Source: Anaerolineales bacterium
Lineage (GTDB): Bacteria > Chloroflexota > Anaerolineae > Anaerolineales > DRMV01
DNA: 11,372 bases
Assembly (NCBI GenBank): GCA_015494815.1
Contig: WGAK01000054.1
Coordinates: 1 to 11,372 of the forward strand
Direction: 5' to 3'
The notes below the pieces were generated by a model. The model did not search any database. It saw nothing but the letters and a program-made list of their open reading frames with translations, and was not told the origin of the DNA. Every line of letters starts with the position of its first letter. Position 1 is the first letter of the stretch. A program made the position numbers and the translations under genes. Positions 5,646 through 11,372 of the stretch are shown here, piece after piece.

Positions 5646-7018
5646 CCCTGTGGGGCGGACGCTTTCAGAGTGGCCCCGACCCCCGCTTCTGGGCCCTGAA
5701 CGCGTCGCTGGCGGTAGACCAACGCTTAGCCCTGCACGATGTGCGCGGCACTGCGGCCTGGGTGCGGGCCATCGCGGACGCGGGCGTGCTCACCCCTGCC
5801 GAACGGGACGCGCTGCTGCGCGGCCTGGACGCCATCGCGGACGAGTTCCGCCGCGGCGCGTTTGCGTTCGCGCCCACCGACGAGGACATCCACACGGCCA
5901 TCGAGCGCCGACTCAAGGAGTTGGTGGGCGAGCCCGCGCTGAAGGTGCACACGGGCCGCAGCCGCAACGACCAGGTGGTCACCGCGTTCCGCCTGTGGCT
6001 GCGCGACGCGGTGGACGACCTGGACGCCCTGGTGCGCGACGTGCAGGCCGCGCTGGTGGCCCGGGCCGAGGCCGACCTGGAGGTCTTGGCCCCTGGCTAT
6101 ACGCACTTGCAGCAGGCCCAGCCCATCCTGCTCAGCCATTGGTGGCTGGCCCACTTCTGGCCCCTGCAGCGCGACCGGCAACGCCTGGCCCAACTGCGCG
6201 CCCGTCTGAACGTGCTGCCCTTAGGCTCCGGCGCGCTGGCCGGCACCACCGTGCCCGTGGACCGGCAGGCCCTGGCCCACGCCCTGGGCTTCGACGCCAT
6301 CTCGCCCAACAGTTGGGACGCGGTCTCCAGCCGGGATTTCGCGGCCGAGTTCCTCTTTTGGGCCGCGCTGCTGGGCGTGCACCTCAGCCGCCTGGCCGAA
6401 GGGCTCATCCTCTTCGCCAGCCGCGAGTTCGGCTTCGTCACCCTGCACGACGCCTTCAGCAGCGGCTCGAGCCTGATGCCCCAGAAGAAGAATCCCGACG
6501 GCTTCGAGTTGGCCCGGGGCAAGAGCGGCGCCTGGGTGGGCGCGCTCACCGGCCTGCTGACCACCCTCAAGGCCCTGCCCTCGGCCTACGACAAGGACCT
6601 GCAAGAAGACAAGGCCCCGGTGTTTCGGGTGTACGACGACCTGCGGGCCTTGCTGCCCGTGCTGGCGGCCAGCCTGCGCACGCTGCGAGTGCACGCGGAC
6701 CGCGCGGCCGCGGCCCTGGACCCCGCTACCCTGGCCACGGACCTGGCCGACTACCTGGTGGCCAAGGGCATCCCCTTCCGCGAGGCCCATCACATCGTGG
6801 GCCAGGTGGTGCAGCAGGCCCTGGCCCGCGGGGTGCCCATCACCCGGTGGACGGTGGACGATTTTCGGGCCGTGCACCCGGCCTTCGACGCGGATGTGCA
6901 CCAGGCTCTGGACCCCTGGGCCGCGGTGGCCCGGCGCGATGTACCCGGCGGCACCGCGCCCCAACGGGTGCGCGAGCAGTTGGAACAGGCCCGCCAGGCC
7001 CTGCAAGCCCGGCCGTAA
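5549..7018 (+). CDS. argH: Argininosuccinate lyase with low-complexity N-terminal extension
   Basis: The product is 489 aa; the family is usually about 455-470. It splits argininosuccinate into arginine and fumarate as a cytoplasmic tetramer. The conserved part begins at LWGGRF (34-39). TGRSRNDQ (135-142), THLQQAQP (185-192, with the general His) and the fumarase/lyase signature GSSLMPQKKNP (306-316, with the catalytic Ser loop) are all intact. The first 33 residues are Pro/Gln/Ala-rich and come from the short repeats at the junction. The start is uncertain: ATG 5549 and GTG 5546 are in frame, upstream Shine-Dalgarno sequence is weak, and no ATG or GTG start lies between 5549 and the conserved block. 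It is in the same direction as argG and is followed 33 nt later by lysW. Confidence 0.96.
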   Translation: MSEEQQRPAAGGQPPTSNHQPPAAGRQSPTSHTLWGGRFQSGPDPRFWALNASLAVDQRLALHDVRGTAAWVRAIADAGVLTPAERDALLRGLDAIADEFRRGAFAFAPTDEDIHTAIERRLKELVGEPALKVHTGRSRNDQVVTAFRLWLRDAVDDLDALVRDVQAALVARAEADLEVLAPGYTHLQQAQPILLSHWWLAHFWPLQRDRQRLAQLRARLNVLPLGSGALAGTTVPVDRQALAHALGFDAISPNSWDAVSSRDFAAEFLFWAALLGVHLSRLAEGLILFASREFGFVTLHDAFSSGSSLMPQKKNPDGFELARGKSGAWVGALTGLLTTLKALPSAYDKDLQEDKAPVFRVYDDLRALLPVLAASLRTLRVHADRAAAALDPATLATDLADYLVAKGIPFREAHHIVGQVVQQALARGVPITRWTVDDFRAVHPAFDADVHQALDPWAAVARRDVPGGTAPQRVREQLEQARQALQARP

Positions 7019-7051
7019 CTTCGTTTATCCCCCAACCAAGGAGGTTTTGCC

Positions 7052-7222
7052 ATGTTGACCGTGACCTGCCCCGAATGTGGTGCCGAATTCGACCTGGAGC
7101 CCGGCACCGAAGTCAACGAAATCGTGGTGTGCCCCGACTGCGGCGTGGACCTGGAGGTGGTCTCGCTGGACCCGCCGCAGGTGGAACTGGCGCCCATGGA
7201 AGAGGAAGACTGGGGCGAATGA
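7052..7222 (+). CDS. lysW: LysW-type amino-group carrier protein
   Basis: The product is 56 aa, acidic, and too small for most gene finders. Residues 6-9 (CPEC) and 27-30 (CPDC) form a four-Cys zinc-binding knuckle. The chain ends in EEDWGE, matching the EDWGE C-terminus of LysW proteins, where the gamma-carboxyl of the last Glu carries the substrate amino acid. In the LysW pathway, alpha-aminoadipate or glutamate is attached here by LysX/ArgX and the intermediates stay carrier-bound until released as lysine or ornithine. A perfect AAGGAGG sits 7 nt upstream of the ATG, stronger than for argH, as expected for a carrier needed in amount. The gene is flanked by argH and the ligase gene, so an arginine role is likely, possibly shared with lysine. 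Confidence 0.95.
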   Translation: MLTVTCPECGAEFDLEPGTEVNEIVVCPDCGVDLEVVSLDPPQVELAPMEEEDWGE

Positions 7223-7232
7223 GTCGCGCAAC

Positions 7233-7264
7233 GGCTGCGGGCGGCCGGCGCGCCGTCCGCAGCC
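7233..7264 (+). promoter_or_regulatory. Intercistronic 12-bp hairpin between lysW and the ligase gene
   Basis: Positions 7233-7244 pair with 7253-7264 over 12 consecutive pairs (one G-U) around an 8-nt loop. It starts 11 nt after the lysW stop and is followed by CCCCTTTCTCCCCC, only a poor T-run. It may protect the 3' end of the lysW message or cause partial termination, giving more carrier than ligase. The ligase ribosome-binding site (AAGGAGG, 7277-7283) lies just outside the stem. Confidence 0.6.
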
Positions 7265-7289
7265 CCTTTCTCCCCCAAGGAGGCCCCCC

Positions 7290-8201
7290 ATGAACCGTCG
7301 GCCCCGCATTGGCGTGATGTATTCCCGGGTGCGCGTGGAGGAAAAGTGGATTTTCGCGGCCCTGGAGCAGCGCGGCGTGGACTACGAGCGCCTGCACGAT
7401 GGCAAAATCTTCTTCGACCTGGACGACCCGCAGCCCTGGCAGCGCTTCGACGCGATTTTGGCCCGCAACATCAGTTACACCCGGGGCCTGTACGCGCTGC
7501 GGGTGCTCAACGGCTGGGGCATTCCCACGGTGAACACCGCGCGGGTGGCCGAAATCTGCGGCGACAAACTGAGCACCAGCGCGGCCCTGGCCGAGCACGG
7601 CGTTCCTCAGCCGCGCACACTGGTGGCCTTCACCCCGCAGGCCGCCCTGGACGCGATGGAGCAACTGGGCTACCCCGTGGTGCTCAAACCCGTGGTGGGC
7701 TCGTGGGGCCGACTGCTGGCCAAAATCAACGACCGCGACGCGGCCGAGGCCATTTTGGAGCATCGGGCCATGCTGGGCTCGGTGCAGCATTCGGTGTTCT
7801 ACATTCAGGAATACATCCCCAAGCCCGACCGCGATATCCGGGTGCTGGTCATCGGCGATGAGCCCATCGCGGCCATCTACCGCCGCTCGCCGCACTGGAT
7901 TACCAACACCGCGCGCGGCGGCCAGGGCGAGGTGTGCCCCCTCACCGACGAATTGGTGGACATCGTGCAGCGGGCCGTGCGGGCGGTGGGCCGGGGCGTG
8001 CTGGCCGTGGATATTCTGGAGCACCCTCAGCGGGGCTATCTGGTGAACGAAATCAACCACACCATGGAGTTCCACACCGCACAACCCACCACAGGCGTGG
8101 ACATCGCGGGCCGCATCGTGGATTATGTGGTGGAACAGGCGCGTGCGGCCATGCAGCGCCGCGGGGAAACCACGGCTACTCGCGCGCCCGCGACATATTG
8201 A
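7290..8201 (+). CDS. LysW ligase (LysX/ArgX family, ATP-grasp)
   Basis: The product is 303 aa. It is an ATP-grasp, RimK-like ligase that joins the alpha-amino group of glutamate (ArgX) or alpha-aminoadipate (LysX) to the C-terminal Glu of LysW. Visible landmarks are CGDK (90-93), VVLKPVVGSWGRLL (130-143, ATP-binding), YIQEYI (171-176), YRRSPHWITNTARGGQ (197-212) and the metal-binding NEINHTMEF (253-261). These closely resemble, from memory, the Thermus LysX sequence. The position behind argG-argH-lysW argues for glutamate and arginine synthesis, but I cannot read specificity from the residues, and bifunctional enzymes are known, so no symbol is given. AAGGAGG lies 6 nt upstream of the ATG. 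The last 15 residues or so are a loose tail. The remaining LysW-pathway genes (acylating kinase, reductase, aminotransferase, hydrolase) are not in the window. Confidence 0.93.
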   Translation: MNRRPRIGVMYSRVRVEEKWIFAALEQRGVDYERLHDGKIFFDLDDPQPWQRFDAILARNISYTRGLYALRVLNGWGIPTVNTARVAEICGDKLSTSAALAEHGVPQPRTLVAFTPQAALDAMEQLGYPVVLKPVVGSWGRLLAKINDRDAAEAILEHRAMLGSVQHSVFYIQEYIPKPDRDIRVLVIGDEPIAAIYRRSPHWITNTARGGQGEVCPLTDELVDIVQRAVRAVGRGVLAVDILEHPQRGYLVNEINHTMEFHTAQPTTGVDIAGRIVDYVVEQARAAMQRRGETTATRAPATY

Positions 8202-8222
8202 CCCGCCAGCCCCCGTGACGCA

Positions 8223-8245
8223 GGGCCAAAGCGCAGTTTTGGCCC
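8223..8245. terminator. Hairpin downstream of the ligase gene
   Basis: GGGCCAAA (8223-8230) pairs perfectly with TTTGGCCC (8238-8245) over a 7-nt loop, 21 nt after the ligase stop. No T-run follows on the plus strand, so it may be an mRNA 3'-end stabiliser rather than a classical terminator. Confidence 0.4.
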
Positions 8246-8267
8246 CAAGCGGCTTCAAGACAACGCC

Positions 8268-8296
8268 ACGGGCCCGGTCGTGACGACCGGGCCCGT
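8268..8296. terminator. Perfect 13-bp hairpin between convergent genes
   Basis: ACGGGCCCGGTCG (8268-8280) is the exact complement of 8284-8296 around a TGA loop. It lies between the ends of the plus-strand arginine unit and the minus-strand surface protein gene, the usual place for a shared bidirectional terminator. Neither side has a T-run, so termination would rely on the very stable GC stem. Confidence 0.6.
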
Positions 8297-8323
8297 TCGC
8301 GCGCGGTGTTTCGAGGTTACCGC

Positions 8324-11300
8324 CTACTCGTCGTAGACATCCACCAGCACGGCCTGCACCACCACGCGCCAGCGGTAATCGCCAACCTGGTCGTCGTAAC
8401 CCTGGCAGGTGAACAGCGTCACCCACGGGTAGCCTTCCACCGGCGCCTGGAAGGGCAGCGTGCTGTAGCGGTCGGTGCGGAAGGCCTCACGCACCTCGTA
8501 CACATACACCCGACCCTGGAAGTGGATGAGGATGCGGTCGCCCCAGCGCAGGTTGTCCAGGCCGTAGAAGGGGCCGGGCAGGCCGTCGGCCTGGTAGACA
8601 TGGGCCGTGATGACCGAGTTGCCCTCCCAGGTCGGGAACGCGGTGCCTTCCAGATAGCCGGCCTCGCGACCCAGCCAGGTCAGGTCCCAGCCCTGGGCCG
8701 TGCGCGGGATGCCGATGATGGGCAGGCGGATGCCCAGCCGCGGGATTTCCAGCCACAGGTCGCCCAAGTCGGTGTAGGTGTAGTCCGCCGGCATGTCGGG
8801 CAGCGGCGTGACCACGCCCGGCGCGAAGCCCGTGGCCGGCAGCACCCACTGTACGCCCACGCTCGCGGCGGTCACATAGCCGCTGTCGGGCGGGTCGTAG
8901 GCCCGTTCGTGGGCCAGTTCGTTGTACGGCGACAGGGCATACGCGGTGTCACAGTCGTCGCACGGCAGGCTGGTCCAGCCGACGAACACCGTGTTCTCGA
9001 CCTCGACGCCGTCGGGCACGTTCAGGTCGGCCATGAACTGGATGACCGTGGTGCTGCCCTGCGGATACGAAGCCCACGAGGCCTCGATGGTGCGCGTGAT
9101 GGGGTCGTAGGTCAGGCTGTCGGGGGCCACGCCCGAGACCGTGGTCAGCGTGCCGTCAATGTACAGCAGTTCTTCAGGCAACGCATCCCACAGGTAGACA
9201 TCGAAGGCGTCGGCGTCGCTGGTGCCCGCATGCGTCACGGTGATGGTGAAGACGATGGACTCGTCGGGCATGGCGACGGTGGGGTCGGCCTCCTTGGTGA
9301 TGATGAGTTCGGGCTCCACCACGACGACCGGGTCCGCGGAAGCGTCCGCGCTACCCGCATCCCAGGTCCAGGTAGCCTGGTTGGCTAAGGTCTGGCCGCG
9401 AGTGTTGTCCGCGCTGTCCAGCACCACGGCCCGGTAGCGCACGGTGATGGTCGCGTCGTCGGTGCCGCTGTTGGTCACCGAGCCGAAGGTCCAGGTGACC
9501 TGGCGGCCCTGGTCCACCGCTGCGGTGCTGCCCGCGGGGTATTCGGCCACCGCCGGGTTGCTGCAGATGTCGCTCCAGGTGCCCGCGCTGGCCGTCAGGC
9601 TTCCGGTCACGGTGATGCTGTCGCAGGCCACGAAGGCCAGGCCCTGGTCCAGCACATCCGTCAGGGTCAGGTTGTTCACCGTCCCCGGGCTGAGGGTCAG
9701 GGTGACCTCATAGGTTACGACTTCGCCGATGGCCACATCGGTGCCGGTGGTGAAGGTCTGGTCCGTGGCCACCAGGGTCTTGGTAGCCAGGCCGTTGACC
9801 TGGCGGAAGCCGAAGTCGAAGGTCAGGTCGGTGCGGCCGTCCTCGTAGCCGGGCACCAGCGCGGGGTCGGTCTGCGTGCTGGCGTCTTCGTTGCCGGTCT
9901 CCCCCGTGGTCCAGTTGTTCGCGGCCAGGTCGGTCAGGCCGGGCACGGTGAAGACCGGGATTTCGGCCGGGGACCCCAGACCGCCGGGCTGGGTCGCGTC
10001 GCTATCCTGGTCGTCGGCCACGAAGTCGGGCACCACCACCTGGTTCAGGCCCGCGGGCAGGGTGGTGATGCGCAACTGGCCTTGCGTATCGGGCGTGAGG
10101 CCGCAGAAGGTGTAGCGACCCTGCCCGTCGGTGGTGGTGGTCACGGTGACATCGTCCGCGGTACCCAGGGTGCCGTCCGGCCCAGGCGTGGTCAGTTCCA
10201 CGGTGATGTTCTCCAGCGGCTGGTCGCTGGCGTCCTGGGCGTTGACCGCGGTGCTGGCGGTGTCGTCCCACACATAGTTGCCCACGCAGGCCAGCGGGGT
10301 CCAGTAGTCCTCCACCTCGCCGTCGCCAGCCACGCCGCCCCAATCGCTGGCGGTCAGGCTGTCGGTGGTCAGGCGGAAGCGCATGTGCACCTCACCGCCC
10401 TGGAAGGTCGCGCCCGCGGGCACGGTGAAGCAGTATTGCTGGCCGCTCACACCGCCGTTGGGGATGGTGACCGAGCCGGCCGCGAAGTCACCGGTGTCCA
10501 CCAACTCGCCCGCGTCGAAGGCGTCATCGCCGTTCCAGTCGAACCAGGCGTACAGGTACGCGTCGCCACCGGTGGCGTTGACGGCGTCCACCTGCACGCA
10601 AGCCTGCGCGCCGGGCAGCAGCGGGGTGATGAGTTGCACGCCGTCTTCGTCGTCATTGGGCGTGCCGCAGGTGCCCACGGTCACGGTGCCCGCGGTGGCG
10701 TCGTCGCCGTCATTCAGCACCCCCGCGTCGGGGTCGGGCGCGGCGTCGGTCTCGCCGTCCACGCAGGCGCCCAGGTACAGGCCGGCGTTGAGTTGATGCT
10801 TGGGCCCGCCGCTGGCGTCAAGGGTGGTGAAGGAGTCGGGCGCATCGCCGAAGTCATAGGTCAACTGCCCGGCCACCAGGTAGTCTTCCACCTCACCGCT
10901 GCCCAAGGCGCCGTCGGGCCCGGGGATGCTCTCGTTGGCAATGCGGAAGCGCACGCCCACCTGCGCGGCCACGCTCAGCGGCGCGGTGACGGTGAAGGGG
11001 CAAGCCGTGGTCGCGTCCGCGTTGTTCAGCACCTGCTCGCCGGGGTCGGCGAAGTCGCCGTCGCCGTTCCAATCAATCCAGGCGCTGAGGTTGGTCGTAC
11101 CCGAAGTGGCGTTGCTCACCGTGCAGGTGATGGTGTAGGTGTGACCGGCCACGAAGGTCGCGGGCAGGGTCACGCCGTCTTCGTCGTCGGTGTTGGCGTT
11201 GTCGTCACCCAGGGCCGCGGCGTCGGGTTGACCGTCGGTCTCGGCATCCACCGCGCTGCCCAGGATGGGGTTGTTCGTGGGCAGGATGGTGTGCCGCGGG

Positions 11301-11372
11301 CCGCCGTCGGCCAGGGTGGTGTTGTAGGGCGCGGGCAGGTCGCCGAAGTCATAGGCCGCGAAGCCGAAGTCC
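8324..11372 (-). CDS. Large modular surface protein with C-terminal sortase domain (5' end beyond right edge)
   Basis: A frame of 1015 codons is open from the right edge (first full codon at 11371) to TAG at 8324-8326. Modules in order: two GEVED modules (11353-10880 and 10858-10304), each starting YDFGD and ending GEVEDY, with Ca-loop-like DWNGDGDF and DWNGDDAF; an SdrD-B-like domain (10285-9800, VGNYVWDD to DFGFRQV); two DUF11-like beta domains (about 9796-9317 and 9316-8858); the motif LPATG (8842-8828); and a sortase domain (8758-8327). The sortase has all expected catalytic residues: His in TAHV (codon 8600-8602), Cys in TLFTC (8405-8407) and Arg in YRWRVVV. No hydrophobic anchor or basic tail follows LPATG or the sortase domain. 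The protein should be exported and act at the cell surface in adhesion or envelope structure; the signal peptide lies outside the window. Sortase class is undecided (E/F/D-like). Confidence 0.88.
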   Translation of the reverse strand, partial: DFGFAAYDFGDLPAPYNTTLADGGPRHTILPTNNPILGSAVDAETDGQPDAAALGDDNANTDDEDGVTLPATFVAGHTYTITCTVSNATSGTTNLSAWIDWNGDGDFADPGEQVLNNADATTACPFTVTAPLSVAAQVGVRFRIANESIPGPDGALGSGEVEDYLVAGQLTYDFGDAPDSFTTLDASGGPKHQLNAGLYLGACVDGETDAAPDPDAGVLNDGDDATAGTVTVGTCGTPNDDEDGVQLITPLLPGAQACVQVDAVNATGGDAYLYAWFDWNGDDAFDAGELVDTGDFAAGSVTIPNGGVSGQQYCFTVPAGATFQGGEVHMRFRLTTDSLTASDWGGVAGDGEVEDYWTPLACVGNYVWDDTASTAVNAQDASDQPLENITVELTTPGPDGTLGTADDVTVTTTTDGQGRYTFCGLTPDTQGQLRITTLPAGLNQVVVPDFVADDQDSDATQPGGLGSPAEIPVFTVPGLTDLAANNWTTGETGNEDASTQTDPALVPGYEDGRTDLTFDFGFRQVNGLATKTLVATDQTFTTGTDVAIGEVVTYEVTLTLSPGTVNNLTLTDVLDQGLAFVACDSITVTGSLTASAGTWSDICSNPAVAEYPAGSTAAVDQGRQVTWTFGSVTNSGTDDATITVRYRAVVLDSADNTRGQTLANQATWTWDAGSADASADPVVVVEPELIITKEADPTVAMPDESIVFTITVTHAGTSDADAFDVYLWDALPEELLYIDGTLTTVSGVAPDSLTYDPITRTIEASWASYPQGSTTVIQFMADLNVPDGVEVENTVFVGWTSLPCDDCDTAYALSPYNELAHERAYDPPDSGYVTAASVGVQWVLPATGFAPGVVTPLPDMPADYTYTDLGDLWLEIPRLGIRLPIIGIPRTAQGWDLTWLGREAGYLEGTAFPTWEGNSVITAHVYQADGLPGPFYGLDNLRWGDRILIHFQGRVYVYEVREAFRTDRYSTLPFQAPVEGYPWVTLFTCQGYDDQVGDYRWRVVVQAVLVDVYDE
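8828..8842 (-). other. LPATG sorting-signal-like motif in the linker before the sortase domain
   Basis: The codons read LPATG, followed by FAPG and a Pro-rich linker of about 20 residues before the sortase domain. In standard substrates LPXTG is followed by a membrane segment and a basic tail; here the sortase domain follows instead. Whether it is cleaved is unknown. Confidence 0.75.

Noticed and set aside
8306..9388. Plus-strand open frame opposite the sortase end of the surface protein
   Set aside because: It is a shadow of the minus-strand gene; its translation is rich in Val/Gly/Arg/His with no recognisable fold, and it would cross the convergent hairpin.

Overview
This is a GC-rich bacterial chromosomal window. 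The most likely source is a member of the Chloroflexota (Anaerolineae-like). The assignment rests on three things taken together: a LysW carrier-protein arginine/lysine pathway beside argG-argH, a surface protein built from GEVED, SdrD-B-like and DUF11-like modules with a sortase domain at its C-terminus, and short strand-biased intergenic repeats. No rRNA or tRNA is present to confirm it.

Layout, left to right. (1) Positions 1-114, minus strand: the first 38 codons of an IS110-family transposase that runs off the left edge. (2) Positions 115-611: no convincing protein gene. A compact fold at 139-354, closed by a long-range stem, looks like a structured RNA. It could be the IS110 bridge RNA (minus strand) or an independent RNA from a good plus-strand promoter at 96-124. 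A strong bidirectional terminator follows at 558-591. (3) Positions 612-1841, minus: a lipoprotein with two near-identical 70-residue helical repeats plus diverged copies, interrupted by a one-heme cytochrome c domain. (4) Positions 2056-3907, plus: an overlapping pair, a membrane histidine kinase with almost no extracytoplasmic sensor and an OmpR-type response regulator, transcribed divergently from the cytochrome. (5) Positions 4008-8201, plus: an arginine unit made of a consensus promoter, a short arginine-rich leader ORF, a rho-independent terminator and a competing antiterminator pairing, then argG, argH, lysW and a LysX/ArgX ligase. (6) Positions 8202-8323: a convergent spacer with two strong hairpins. 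(7) Positions 8324-11372, minus: the 3' part (1015 codons) of a large modular surface protein whose C-terminus is a complete-looking sortase domain. An LPATG motif lies just in front of that domain.

How the genes work together. LysX/ArgX would load glutamate (or alpha-aminoadipate) onto the C-terminal Glu of LysW, so that intermediates are protected on the carrier on the way to ornithine (or lysine). ArgG and ArgH then convert citrulline to arginine. The Arg-rich leader and terminator suggest that the whole unit is controlled by ribosome-mediated attenuation sensing charged tRNA-Arg. The most interesting points are this predicted arginine attenuator, the adhesin-sortase fusion with its own sorting-like motif, and the structured RNA next to the IS110 gene. 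All three are predictions from sequence alone.
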